Source of the DNA: PWXP01 sp040772845
GTDB lineage: Bacteria > Planctomycetota > Planctomycetia > Pirellulales > Thermoguttaceae
Reading direction: 5' to 3'
Assembly (NCBI GenBank): GCA_040772845.1
Contig: JAXGXG010000001.1
Span: 4,030,001 to 4,094,000, forward strand
DNA length: 64,000 nucleotides
Shown piece after piece: positions 16,137 through 24,776 of the stretch (within the stretch, counting starts at the first letter, position 1; each line of letters begins with the position of its first letter). A model generated the notes under the pieces. That model was given only the letters and a program-made list of their open reading frames with translations, did not search any database and was not told the origin of the DNA. A program made the position numbers and the translations under genes.

Positions 16137-17477
16137 ATGTACAAGCTAGCTGTACTCGGAGCGTTTCTCGTCCTATGGTTCTCAGGCCTCAGCCAATGCA
16201 CTACCGCCCATGCAGGAGACGAACCACCATCCAACGTCACAAGCGACGGAGTCCCGAAGCCCGATGACCCAAAGGCTGTTGACAAAGCCATGTGTCACCG
16301 GCTTATTGACGCCGCCTTGCGAGACGCTCAACTTATTTTGTGGGCTGAAGATGGCGCGTCTGCGTATTGTGAGATTGCTCTCGTGCAGGCAATGGTCGGA
16401 GACACGGCGGGGGCTAGCCAATCCCTGGAATTGGCAAAGGCAACTGCAGCAAGGGTGTGTAAAGAGTCGCAACAAGATTCACTCTTCCACCAAATCGCTT
16501 TGGCTTACGCCAAAAGCCGACATATACCAGAAGCCACAGCCTTGGCATCATCGTACCAGGTGTATGGCTACAGTCAAGCCGCGGAGAAGAAGAGGGCCGA
16601 CCTCTATTGCGAGATTCTCATAGCGCACGTGAAGCGAGGCGAGATACGACAGGCCCGTGCGATAGCCGCCCAGTTGTCGTCCGAACTGGAATCAGCGTAC
16701 TGTGCCCTAGCCATAGCGCAGGCCAACGCGGGAGACATTATCGGAGCAAACGCGACCATGGACAGGCTCATCCTCATGAGTGGTAAGAGCACGAATAGCT
16801 ACAAGCGCGGTCCAGCGTATGCAGCAATTGTGGCCGCACAAATGAAAGCCGGCGACATTGCCGGCGCGAAGGCAACAGTCGACAAATGCGGGTCGCGCGA
16901 CGTGTGTCGTGAGATGGCCATCGGATATGTCAAGATGGGGGATTTTGCGAGAGCCAAGGCGACTGCTGCACAACTCGACGATTCCCGAGAGAGGGCGATG
17001 TTTTACACGGAGCTTGCGGTCGCGCAGGCGGAGTCTGAAGACCTCGTGGCAGCGCAGGCCACGGCTGAACAGATTAGTGACAGTGACGACAAAAATTCGG
17101 TCTGGCTACAACTCGCGTTGGTGCAAGCCCGAGCGGGAGATTTGGCGGGAGCAAAGCTCATGCTCGGACAATCTGACATCGACAAGACCACAGAAAGATA
17201 TACAGAGCAGTGGGTCTGGGTATACTGCGAGACCAGTATTGCACAAGCAAAGGCGAAGGATGAGGCCGGCGCTCGGCAAAGCCTAGATCTAGCTACGACG
17301 ATGGCAGGCAAGTATTACAGGCGTCTGGTGTCTGCGTACGGTAGAATCGTTGCGGCCTACGCGAAAAGAGACCAGATTGCTGAGGCCATCCGCTTTTCTA
17401 CCGATGCAAGCGATGATCCGCGAGAGAGATGTAGTTGGCTTGTAAAGGCCGTCGAGGAACTGGTTCAGACCGACTGA
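16137..17477 (+). CDS. Secreted TPR-like repeat protein
   Basis: A 446-aa protein with a signal peptide (MYKLAVLGAFLVLWFSGLSQ, cleavage after A-H-A near residue 27). The mature part is a chain of about 35-residue helical repeats of the form A-x-A-Q-A-x-A-G-D-x-x-G-A-x-A-T, seen at least nine times, like TPR or pentatricopeptide-type solenoids. It starts 36 bases after the kinase and is the first of two homologous genes (the second is at 17561), so it is a local duplication. It is probably a periplasmic protein-interaction scaffold, perhaps connected with the kinase's outer domain. No enzymatic motif is visible. Confidence 0.78.
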   Translation: MYKLAVLGAFLVLWFSGLSQCTTAHAGDEPPSNVTSDGVPKPDDPKAVDKAMCHRLIDAALRDAQLILWAEDGASAYCEIALVQAMVGDTAGASQSLELAKATAARVCKESQQDSLFHQIALAYAKSRHIPEATALASSYQVYGYSQAAEKKRADLYCEILIAHVKRGEIRQARAIAAQLSSELESAYCALAIAQANAGDIIGANATMDRLILMSGKSTNSYKRGPAYAAIVAAQMKAGDIAGAKATVDKCGSRDVCREMAIGYVKMGDFARAKATAAQLDDSRERAMFYTELAVAQAESEDLVAAQATAEQISDSDDKNSVWLQLALVQARAGDLAGAKLMLGQSDIDKTTERYTEQWVWVYCETSIAQAKAKDEAGARQSLDLATTMAGKYYRRLVSAYGRIVAAYAKRDQIAEAIRFSTDASDDPRERCSWLVKAVEELVQTD

Positions 17478-17560
17478 CGGGTGCGGGTGATTAGCAGACT
17501 GCCAATCACGACCACCACAGAACGGATGGAAGGCACATTCTGTCTGAAAGGAACAGAAGT

Positions 17561-19228
17561 ATGAACCGAGCAGTAGTAGTGGTATTCGTCCTGTTTCACT
17601 CGCTCTGTGTGGGATGCGACACTGACGGCCTGTCGCCGTCTGAGACAGGGAATGTGAATGGCGATTCCTCAGGGCATTCAATCAGCGATCGAGGCGGGGC
17701 ACCAATCACGTGCAACATCTGCGACCCGACCGTAGCACGCCAACTGATTGCTGCTGCGCTGAAAGAATATGAACTTGTACTATTTGCAGAGGACAGGTGT
17801 ACTGCTCTCATTGATATCGCTCGGGCGCAATTGGCAGCCAAGGAGCCATCTGAGGCTCGTAAGACCCTTGATCTGGCGAAATTGCTGGTCTCTACACTCG
17901 ATACGGACCACAAGAAACGGTTCTATCACGAAATAGCAACTGCACACATCGAAATGAAGGATATTCTGGTGGCTGAAGAGATAGTTGGCTTGATGGACGA
18001 CACTTGCGACAGAGTACGAGCCTACTGTGACATTGCGAACGTCCTGTCGAGCGCCGGTGATTTGTCCGGCGCTCGTTCAACGCTCAAGTTGGCACAGGAG
18101 GCAGCAAAGAACGTGAGCGGCACGGAAACGCGCGCCGGGTTGTTGCGCAGGATCGCCATCGCCTGGGCACGGGCTGGTGAATACGATAACGCCGCTGCAA
18201 CTATGGCAGAAGTAAAGGCGATGGTTACGTCAGAGCGGTTCGATTATTACAATAGCAGGATCATCTATGATGTCAGCGACGATTGGAGAGACCTAATTGA
18301 AGACGCATACGCTGCAATTGAGTTCCAACGGGCGGTCGCACAAGGCAGAATCGGCCAGTTGGCTGAAGGCAAAGCTACGGCGGCAGAGATAGGTGACCCT
18401 AAACATCGAGCGTCGGCCTACTGCCAGCTTGCTAAGATAGCCGCAGAAGGGGGCAGAATGGAAGAGACGCACCCCATGCTCAAAGTGGCAGCAGAGACGG
18501 CAGTGAAAATTGAGGACGCTTCCGAGCAGGCGGCTGTCTATCGTGAGATTGCCGAAGCCCTTGCCAACCTCGGAGATCGTGCCGGATCGCATCGGATCCT
18601 AGACATCGCTAGAGCGACAGATTTCAAGAGGAGCACAGAAGAGCAACGAGCATGGGCGTGCTGCGGTAGCCTCTGCAAAACGGCTGTGGCACAAGTGAGG
18701 TTGGGCGATGAGGGAGGCGCGCTTCAAACCCTGAAAGCAGCCAGGGAATTGGTTGGGAAGATCAGCTATGACAGCAAGGACCTCGAACACAAAGGGAAAG
18801 CCTTAGCCTTGTGCGATGTGTCTATTGTCCAATGGGAAACGGGTGATGCGGACGGAGCGCGCGAATCGCTGGGCGTAGCAAAGACGATGGCTCAGCAAAT
18901 TGAGTACTACAACGTCAAGCTTTCGATCTACTGCGAGATCGCCAAGTCTCAAGCAAAGATCGGGGAGACAGTCGAGGCATGTCAGACCATCGAGACAATC
19001 AAGAAGATTATGTCACGGATCAAAGAGGAATCGGCCTCTGTGCCAGGGCTGGATAGCGAGACTGAAAGGGACCGCGAGCTGGACGAAGGTTACCGGGAAG
19101 TGACTGCAGCGCATGCAAGCATAACGAGCGATGCAGCGATTGACTTTGTGAATCGAGTGACAGAGGACCCACGTAAGAAGTGCGGGTGGCTGTCAGCGGC
19201 GGCGAGGCAGGTGTGCGACGAGCAATAA
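17561..19228 (+). CDS. TPR-like lipoprotein, paralogue of upstream gene
   Basis: A 555-aa protein with a lipoprotein signal (MNRAVVVVFVLFHSLCVGCD; lipobox V-G-C with Cys19). The mature chain repeats the same helical unit as the preceding gene (A-x-A-x-x-G-D-x-x-G-A-R-x-T-L), about twelve times, including EIAKSQAKIGETVEACQTI. Both proteins end with a similar tail (D-P-R-x-R/K-C-x-W-L), supporting tandem duplication and divergence. AAAGGAACAG precedes the ATG. Likely membrane-anchored scaffold or inhibitor-type protein at the cell envelope; the function is unknown. Confidence 0.78.
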   Translation: MNRAVVVVFVLFHSLCVGCDTDGLSPSETGNVNGDSSGHSISDRGGAPITCNICDPTVARQLIAAALKEYELVLFAEDRCTALIDIARAQLAAKEPSEARKTLDLAKLLVSTLDTDHKKRFYHEIATAHIEMKDILVAEEIVGLMDDTCDRVRAYCDIANVLSSAGDLSGARSTLKLAQEAAKNVSGTETRAGLLRRIAIAWARAGEYDNAAATMAEVKAMVTSERFDYYNSRIIYDVSDDWRDLIEDAYAAIEFQRAVAQGRIGQLAEGKATAAEIGDPKHRASAYCQLAKIAAEGGRMEETHPMLKVAAETAVKIEDASEQAAVYREIAEALANLGDRAGSHRILDIARATDFKRSTEEQRAWACCGSLCKTAVAQVRLGDEGGALQTLKAARELVGKISYDSKDLEHKGKALALCDVSIVQWETGDADGARESLGVAKTMAQQIEYYNVKLSIYCEIAKSQAKIGETVEACQTIETIKKIMSRIKEESASVPGLDSETERDRELDEGYREVTAAHASITSDAAIDFVNRVTEDPRKKCGWLSAAARQVCDEQ

Positions 19229-19382
19229 GGGGCTGCTTTGGCAGACGGCAAAGCTGGCGAGCATGGCTAATGGCTAAGAGAGAAGAAGCGGGTAGCGTTC
19301 ATGTGCAACGGCCAAGGGCCGTGGCGCACCGCACACCGGCCCGAAGACCAGCGGACGGGCACCACGGGTTGGCCGCCGAGCG

Positions 19383-19556
19383 TCAACGACGCCAACGCCG
19401 GTCCGGTCGCACATCGCCGCAGTAGATCGCGCCGGCGATCAGGACGGTGAGGGTGATCAGAAAGATCGCCCAGGATTCAAACACGCCACCGAGTACGGCG
19501 GCGAGGAACACGGCACCGGAAACGTTAATCGAGTTCAGCTTCTGTCTTGCGTTCAC
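19383..19556 (-). CDS. Small membrane protein, 57 aa
   Basis: Short protein with one or two hydrophobic segments (AVFLAAVLGGVFESWAIFLITLTVLIAGAIY) between a basic N-terminus and a basic tail (RPDRRWRR). I chose the GTG at 19556 because AGGGAG lies six bases upstream and the frame before it is biased and overlaps the nuclease gene. It lies 29 bases downstream of the nuclease gene in the same direction and is the last gene of the minus-strand block. Function unknown; positive-inside topology puts both ends or the C-terminus in the cytoplasm. Confidence 0.55.
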   Translation of the reverse strand: MNARQKLNSINVSGAVFLAAVLGGVFESWAIFLITLTVLIAGAIYCGDVRPDRRWRR

Positions 19557-19584
19557 GCAGTTCTCCCTGCTGTAAGTGTGAGAA

Positions 19585-20421
19585 TTAGCCGGCCCACTGT
19601 CGACAGTGCGACTCGCGAAAGTCGCACATCGCACAGCCCCAGCCGGGCCGATAATTGAATCGGCCACAGTCGAGGGTATCGAGGTACTCGCGGATGACGC
19701 CGAACAGCCGCCGGAAATGGGCATCAGTACGGGCCGGGTAACGGTGGCCCTCGATCTTGGGCGTCTTGGTTTTGATCAGGCTGTGGATTTCCAGCCCGAT
19801 CTCTTCCAGGCCCGTGGTACGGCGGAACAGGTAGCCGTAACTGGTAAGCTGCACCTCGTGCGTCACTTCAAACGGCGGTGCCGAGCGGCTGGAGGTCTTG
19901 AAGTCGCGAATGACGGGGCCGTCCGGATCATCGAGCACCAGGTCGACGATGCCCAAGAGCGGAATGCCCAGGTCTTCACCATTGTGTGGATCGACCAGTG
20001 GCACCTCCATGGTGGCCTCGACGGCCAGGGGCCGCGGTTCGTCGGGCGGGACCTGAGCCAGGTAGGCCCGGACCAGCCCGGCTACCTGTTGCCGCAGGAC
20101 CGTTTCCTCGGCGGTCGAATCGAACGTCATCTGCTCGTCGGCCGCCGCCTTGTCCCATCCGGCTTCCATGCGATGGATTATCTCGTCGGACGCAAGGGTG
20201 ATGCCTAGCATCTGGTGGCGATAATAGTCCTCCAGCCCACTGTGACAGCATTTCCCCACGAACAACGCGGGTGAAGTCGGCGTGCGGATACCGTCCAGGT
20301 AACGCAGTCGCCACGAAAGGGGACACCTGAGCCACAGGTTCAACCTCGATGGCGAAATGTAATCCCACACGCCACCGCTGCGTTGCTCGGGCTGGTCAAG
20401 TGTTAGCAGGCTGGTGCTCAT
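19585..20421 (-). CDS. RecB/Cas4-like PD-(D/E)XK nuclease with Fe-S cysteines
   Basis: A 278-aa nuclease of the RecB/AddB/Cas4 family. Catalytic residues are visible: D160 in GIVDLVLDD, D173-F-K175 in IRDFKTS and motif QLTSYGY (Q191). Four cysteines, C33 in LRCPLSW and C263, C266, C273 near the C-terminus, are arranged as in the iron-sulphur staple of AddB and Cas4. It probably degrades or trims DNA ends. The ATG overlaps the stop codon of the preceding low-complexity protein by four bases, so the two are coupled. No cas1 or cas2 is nearby, so a role in the replication or recombination of a mobile element is more likely than CRISPR adaptation. Confidence 0.88.
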   Translation of the reverse strand: MSTSLLTLDQPEQRSGGVWDYISPSRLNLWLRCPLSWRLRYLDGIRTPTSPALFVGKCCHSGLEDYYRHQMLGITLASDEIIHRMEAGWDKAAADEQMTFDSTAEETVLRQQVAGLVRAYLAQVPPDEPRPLAVEATMEVPLVDPHNGEDLGIPLLGIVDLVLDDPDGPVIRDFKTSSRSAPPFEVTHEVQLTSYGYLFRRTTGLEEIGLEIHSLIKTKTPKIEGHRYPARTDAHFRRLFGVIREYLDTLDCGRFNYRPGWGCAMCDFRESHCRQWAG

Positions 20422-20978
20422 AGGGCCGCTCCACTCAGCGCATTGTCGAGGTTTATATCGCCCGACTTGATGGCCTTGAGCGTGTCGATGAGGCCGCTGG
20501 CATCGAGGCTGGTGAGTCCAGCAACCGGCTTGCCAAACATACGCTCGGCTATTGTTTCCAGCCGGCGGACGCCCAGCCCCTTGATCTGCCGAGCAAGCTG
20601 CTGGATGTACTCCATTTGCTTGAGGCTCGCACTGTGCGCGCCGTTGCCGTTCGTGCCATTACCGTTGACGTTACCATTGCCGTTGGTACCATTGCCGGCC
20701 TGTGCGGCATTGCCGTTGGAACGGCTTGCGGCGGGCGCGGACGCGACGTGTGCAGCCGTGCCATTGGTCGCCGGCTGATCCTGGTTGCGGGCCAGTTCGT
20801 CGTGAACGGCCTGACGGCAGGCCGTGAAGGCATTTCGAACGTGATTGTGGAACGCCTCCAGGTCGTTGCGGAGCAGACTGCCGTCGAGTTCGACCTCGAC
20901 GTTGCAGCTTGCTCCCAGACTGCCAAAATCGGGCTGACCGATCTTCTTTGCCAGCCCGACGTTGAGCTTCATGGGCAT
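20418..20978 (-). CDS. Asn/Gly-rich linker protein coupled to nuclease
   Basis: A 186-aa protein. The N-terminal 75 residues form a compact domain (KLNVGLAKKIGQPDFGSLGASCNVEVELD); a linker follows with tandem N-G-N-G-T repeats; the last 60 residues (KQMEYIQQLARQIKGLGVRRLETIAERMF) resemble the small C-terminal helical domain found on plasmid and phage recombination proteins. The start at 20978 follows AGGAG; the next ATG six bases on is also possible. Overlap with the nuclease gene suggests a shared complex, for example as a DNA-binding partner. The same N-G-N-G linker type occurs in the next gene upstream, which suggests a shared evolutionary origin of the linkers. Confidence 0.7.
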   Translation of the reverse strand: MPMKLNVGLAKKIGQPDFGSLGASCNVEVELDGSLLRNDLEAFHNHVRNAFTACRQAVHDELARNQDQPATNGTAAHVASAPAASRSNGNAAQAGNGTNGNGNVNGNGTNGNGAHSASLKQMEYIQQLARQIKGLGVRRLETIAERMFGKPVAGLTSLDASGLIDTLKAIKSGDINLDNALSGAAL

Positions 20979-21085
20979 GAGTTGTCTCCTCGGAAAAACA
21001 TGATTGTTGGAAGAATCAGATGCCTGGGGCCGAGCAGCGTACAACTGCTCGACCCCAAGCAAGGAACGCAAAGTCGTCCGCCGGT

Positions 21086-22567
21086 CTACAGTTCCAGCGG
21101 CTGGAGTTCCCTGAGCGACGACAGGGCGCTGCGAAGCTGGCGGGTCTGCCGCTTCTCGGCCTTCAATAGTCGCACCAGTTCGCTGGCTTGCGTAGCGGCC
21201 TCACGAAGGGTGGTCCGCAGGGCGATCACCTGATCGATGGCACCGGACGTCTGCCCGTTGTCGGGCTCCGAGCGGGCATGGCCGTTGCCGTTGGTATGCC
21301 CGTTGCCGTTGGCGTGCCCGTTGCCGGCGGCCTGAGCCTTACCATTGCCATTGGTGGTGTCAGTGGTAGAAGATCGGGGCATCGGGGTGTTGTTGCTCCT
21401 TATGCTTGAGGAACGGGGAGGATCGAAGCTCGGTGCCCTGCCGGACACGGGCGACTCGATCCGGGTCATGTTCTCGGTGGGCTCGATGCACGACCTGGCA
21501 TCAAGTACAGCCCATACGTAGCGCCGATTTTCGTCGGCGGCCTGCATCGGCTGCTTGTCGCCGAAGATGTGGATCCGCTCAAAGCCGAGTTGGGCGGCAC
21601 GGGCGAGGTAGCGACGATCGGTCACCATGCGAATGGGATCGCCGTGGCGGGTGGCCCCAGTGAGCGCCATCTCCATGACACTTTCAGCGCCTTGCCCCCT
21701 CGCACGCACGGCTACTGTGCCGTTGAGATCGAGCGTGACGGGCGCAAACGGCAGGCCGTCACCGGGCATTTGCGGCAGGTTCTCGGCCAGGAACCGGCGG
21801 TCGGAAGGCGGAAACTCGACGCTGGCCACCGCCGCCTCGGGCTCGCTGATGTGTCGCTCGACCATCGGAAAACGCCCATCCTTGTTGATCCTGGACCAGA
21901 AGGTCCATTGGCCGGCCTGGAGGGTGAACCACTCGTCGGTCTTGCCGACAAGCGCCGGCCCGTCGGCATCCAACTGTGCGGAGCCGAAAACCCGGCTGGC
22001 CGGGACCAGGATTTCCTCCTGCCAAGGAAAGCTGAAGCCCCGCTGCACCAATAGTTGCTGGCCATCGGTGGCGACGAGCTTGCCGTCTACACCGCAAAGC
22101 TGAAGACAATGCACGGCGTAGCGGGAGGAGGGCTCGTGATCGGCCGTTGCCGTGGCCTCGGCCAGGGCGTTCAGCAACGTCGGCGGATTCTCCGTCAGTT
22201 GCTCCGGGCTGTCGGGCCAGGGGACTTCGTTTTCCGCCGGCGTATCGTACTGCGCGGCCCGCGGCACGCTGCCGTTCAACCAGGAGGCCAGCACGTGCCC
22301 GTTTTCGCGGCGCAGTTCGACCACCCGCTCACGGCCACTGCCGGCCGTGTCGGTCAGCAGGTCCCAGGGGGCGAGGATCGTTTCCTCGGACTGCTCGCCG
22401 TCGAGCCGAAACTCGACAGCGGCTTCGCGGGTATGGCAGCGGATGCAGAGCCCTTGCTGGTTACCGATGAACTCCACCGGCGGCATCGGGCTGCGCGAGT
22501 TAAATGCAAGGGCCTGGCGGAACACCTTTCTGAGCCGTTCGGCCAGTTTGCGTGTAATCGTGAGCAA
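21086..22567 (-). CDS. Beta-clamp (DnaN)-like protein
   Basis: A 493-aa protein. The middle (about residues 120-380) resembles domains 2 and 3 of the bacterial sliding clamp, with the strand pattern LQLCGVDGKLVATDGQQLLV, the usual evaluate-ATDG element, and DGRFPMVERHI in place of the clamp's G-x-F-P-x-y motif. A Gly/Asn-rich N-G-N-G-H linker (about 420-450) leads to a C-terminal coiled coil. TTG at 22567 is the likely start because AAGGAG lies eight bases upstream; the frame before it runs into a REP-like palindrome. It probably serves DNA replication or repair of an accessory element. The clamp assignment is from pattern, not alignment. Confidence 0.6.
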   Translation of the reverse strand: MLTITRKLAERLRKVFRQALAFNSRSPMPPVEFIGNQQGLCIRCHTREAAVEFRLDGEQSEETILAPWDLLTDTAGSGRERVVELRRENGHVLASWLNGSVPRAAQYDTPAENEVPWPDSPEQLTENPPTLLNALAEATATADHEPSSRYAVHCLQLCGVDGKLVATDGQQLLVQRGFSFPWQEEILVPASRVFGSAQLDADGPALVGKTDEWFTLQAGQWTFWSRINKDGRFPMVERHISEPEAAVASVEFPPSDRRFLAENLPQMPGDGLPFAPVTLDLNGTVAVRARGQGAESVMEMALTGATRHGDPIRMVTDRRYLARAAQLGFERIHIFGDKQPMQAADENRRYVWAVLDARSCIEPTENMTRIESPVSGRAPSFDPPRSSSIRSNNTPMPRSSTTDTTNGNGKAQAAGNGHANGNGHTNGNGHARSEPDNGQTSGAIDQVIALRTTLREAATQASELVRLLKAEKRQTRQLRSALSSLRELQPLEL

Positions 22568-22614
22568 GGTTGTTTCTCCTTGGGGTTGGTGGAATGGAAG
22601 CAAATACAGAAAGG

Positions 22615-22690
22615 GGCTGTCCCGATTTTCGCGGCACAAACGTGCCTTAACGAATCACGCAGCCGTGTCGCCGCGAAAATGGGACTGTCC
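22615..22690. repeat. REP-like palindrome
   Basis: GGCTGTCCCGATTTTCGCGGC (22615-22635) is nearly the reverse complement of 22670-22690, around a 34-base loop. The GGACTGTCCC core is typical of REP/RAYT-type or small non-autonomous elements. Confidence 0.6.
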
Positions 22691-22713
22691 GCTTGGCTGA
22701 AGCCTGGGGCTGA

Positions 22714-22932
22714 TCAGACGAGCACGGCCTGCCGCGACCGTTGGGGCACGATCGGCACGTTCCGCAGGCGTTCCTGCCGGTCCCAGTCGATGATTTTCTC
22801 CTCGAAGTCACTCGGCTCCGGGTCGTGGCAGACCTGACGGGGGTCCGCGATGGAAAAGCCCATGTGGTGGATGGTGCCGATGTTCTCGCCAGTAGCCTTG
22901 GCCACCGCACGATTGAGTTGGTATTGGGTCAT
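22714..22932 (-). CDS. Small hypothetical protein, 72 aa
   Basis: Unknown short protein. The opening MTQYQLNRAVAKATGENIGTI reads like a small helical DNA-binding or ribbon unit, and the middle holds a conserved-looking G-F-S-I-A-D-P segment that I associate with short planctomycete accessory proteins. The C-terminal third is basic (RSRQAVLV). AAGGAACAAAG precedes the ATG. It belongs to the minus-strand block and stands between the REP-like palindrome and the next small gene. No function can be given. Confidence 0.6.
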   Translation of the reverse strand: MTQYQLNRAVAKATGENIGTIHHMGFSIADPRQVCHDPEPSDFEEKIIDWDRQERLRNVPIVPQRSRQAVLV

Positions 22933-23119
22933 CGCTTTGTTCCTTGGGTCTTGAAGGAAGGGGGAGAAAGCGACCGCCCCTGCTCGAGGCGGCCGTGAAG
23001 ATCACAACCGCCCCGAAGGGCGACTTGAGTGCGAAAGATGGCGGTCAAGTGGTGCGCATCGGTTGCGCAGTGCCCGACCGGTGTAGGTCAGCCTCCGGGG
23101 GTGCGCAATCGCTGCGCAC

Positions 23120-23365
23120 TTACCCGGTCGGCGTAAGCCAGTGCTCTTCCAGCCACCGGAGTTCGGCGGCCAAGGCCTGGCTGCGGGTCGGAAAAGCCGT
23201 GAGGGTTGGCCCGCCGACCGGCGAAAGATCGGCCGTCCACTGGCCATCGTCTGTGGGCTCGACGTGCGAGGCCCGGCGAATGACGGGTTTTCCAAGCGCG
23301 TGCAGGTTGATGTCTTCGCTGTAGATGCAGCGCAAAACCCCGTCAGGTTCGATGACAAGCTGCAT
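23120..23365 (-). CDS. Small hypothetical protein, 81 aa
   Basis: An 81-aa protein opening with MQLVIEPDGVLRCIYSEDINL, then RRASHVEPTDDGQWTADLSPVGGPTL and a closing helix ALAAELRWLEEHWL. The beta-rich start followed by a helix suggests a small compact domain. I have the impression of a recurrent planctomycete family of plasmid-like loci, but its role is unknown. It lies about 43 bases after the larger gene upstream on the same strand and is probably cotranscribed with it. Confidence 0.65.
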   Translation of the reverse strand: MQLVIEPDGVLRCIYSEDINLHALGKPVIRRASHVEPTDDGQWTADLSPVGGPTLTAFPTRSQALAAELRWLEEHWLTPTG

Positions 23366-23408
23366 GGCATACTCCGGGATGTTTTCGTGACAGGACGGAG
23401 TTGTCCAA

Positions 23409-24368
23409 CTACCGGGGCCGCCGGAGGATGTTCCGGCGAGGCTGGTTAATCAGTAGCCCATCGAGCACACTCTGTACCCGCGACATCTCGGTCGCGACGT
23501 GCTGCCGCAGGTTGGTATCGTCCCGCAGCATCTGCGGCCGGACGCCCCGGATGATCCGCCGGGCGTCGGACACCAGCCCGTCAAGCTGCTCGTTACTGCC
23601 GATGTTGAGCTGCCGGAACCGGTCGAAGAACTCCGTGAGGTTGTCAATCACGCTGTCACGGAAGATTTTGGGCCGATTGTCATCCGTGCCCGACAGGCGC
23701 TCGGTCAGATGGCTGATCAACTTCGCCAACTCTTCGGTGAACGCCTGCTCGGCCAGTTGCACGGCCTCGCTGAACCGCTGCTGCACCCGCTGGCACTCCT
23801 GGCGGTAGACCTCCGGGTTGAGCTGCTCCAGGTAGCTCGGGGGCTCGATGCTTGGAAAGTCCCAACTCACCGCGAACAGGCCCGAAAGCGATGGCGGATA
23901 ATCGCCCTCGCTGTAGAGCGTACCCAACCGCTCGCGTGCCAGGGCCTTCAGGTGCGCGTAAGCCCGATCCAGGTGATAGACGGCATCGCCGAGGTCCTCC
24001 CGGAACGCCTCCATCTGGCGGTTGACCTCGTCGAGCCGGTCGGGCCGAATGAGCCGGATGCCGGCCTCCGGGTACGGCAGGCTCACTTCCCGGAAATACC
24101 GGACGGCCTTGTTTTTGACCGACGAGACCGCCTTGAACGCCGGGTGCTTCACGTCGATCAGCTTCTTACCCGCCGACAGAAAACTTCCTTCGGCTCCGAA
24201 ACTCTCGGCGGCCTGGTCTTTTTGATCGGCACTTAGCGTTTTGCGCGTGCCGAACCACGTGAACGACAGCCGCATGGCCATCATGGTGGTCCGCAGGCGC
24301 TCGGCGTGCGATGTGGCGGACCCGGTTGCGGCCTGGACGGCCGGTTCTTCAAGCAGACTACTACTCAT
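23409..24368 (-). CDS. Helical protein, possibly DUF3150-like
   Basis: A 319-aa, almost entirely helical protein. Residues 20-110 contain WFGTRKTLSADQKDQAAE and a segment of long helices with conserved-looking Tyr and Pro (VSLPYPEAGIRLIRP), reminiscent of DUF3150 proteins that travel with MoxR and VWA genes on plasmids, though neither partner is present here. The C-terminus (QPRRNILRRPR) is strongly basic. ATG at 24368 follows GAGGAG; the longer frame from 24446 lacks such a site. It sits in the middle of the minus-strand block. DUF3150 membership is a guess; function unknown. Confidence 0.62.
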   Translation of the reverse strand: MSSSLLEEPAVQAATGSATSHAERLRTTMMAMRLSFTWFGTRKTLSADQKDQAAESFGAEGSFLSAGKKLIDVKHPAFKAVSSVKNKAVRYFREVSLPYPEAGIRLIRPDRLDEVNRQMEAFREDLGDAVYHLDRAYAHLKALARERLGTLYSEGDYPPSLSGLFAVSWDFPSIEPPSYLEQLNPEVYRQECQRVQQRFSEAVQLAEQAFTEELAKLISHLTERLSGTDDNRPKIFRDSVIDNLTEFFDRFRQLNIGSNEQLDGLVSDARRIIRGVRPQMLRDDTNLRQHVATEMSRVQSVLDGLLINQPRRNILRRPR

Positions 24369-24430
24369 GCTGATACTCCTCGTTGAAACAAAAGGGGGAA
24401 TTGGAATCGAAAGACACCGGCTGATGTGGG

Positions 24431-24700
24431 CTACGCCGGGAAACACTCGGCCTGTTCCCGCTCATAGACTGCGTCGATCACGGCCTCGACGTCGCTGCCG
24501 GCCAGATGCTCCAGCGGCTGAACCATCGGGTGCTGCACACTGGCCCGCAGGTGACGCCGGCCGATTTCGACTTCGACGGCTTGGTGGTCGCCGGGCGTAA
24601 CGTCCCAGTCGACCACCACGAGTTCGGCCAGCGGTTCCGAGGCGAACACCTCCTGAACCAGACCGCCGTGGACGTTGATGACAACCTGCATTTCGGGCAT
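24431..24700 (-). CDS. Small acidic hypothetical protein, 89 aa
   Basis: An 89-aa acidic protein that begins with a strand-rich segment, MPEMQVVINVHGGLVQEVF, then DWDVTPGDHQAVEVEIG and a terminal helix. The V-x-G-G-x-V-Q-x-V-F opening is a pattern I have the impression of seeing in small planctomycete proteins of plasmid-like clusters. A purine-rich stretch lies upstream of the ATG. It is in line with its neighbours on the minus strand. No catalytic residues stand out. Confidence 0.62.
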   Translation of the reverse strand: MPEMQVVINVHGGLVQEVFASEPLAELVVVDWDVTPGDHQAVEVEIGRRHLRASVQHPMVQPLEHLAGSDVEAVIDAVYEREQAECFPA

Positions 24701-24776
24701 GGGGATCTCCGGGGAATGAAAGAACGGCTACGGGACAGATACTTGCAGCTTGCGGCGGGGTAGCGGCGGGACCGCT

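Noticed and set aside
19585..20421. CRISPR Cas4
   Set aside because: No cas1, cas2 or repeat array in the window; family motifs are equally those of AddB/RecB-like phage and plasmid nucleases.
20616..21233. 205-codon plus-strand frame
   Set aside because: It is antisense to the Asn/Gly-rich linker gene, and its composition mirrors the linker codons.
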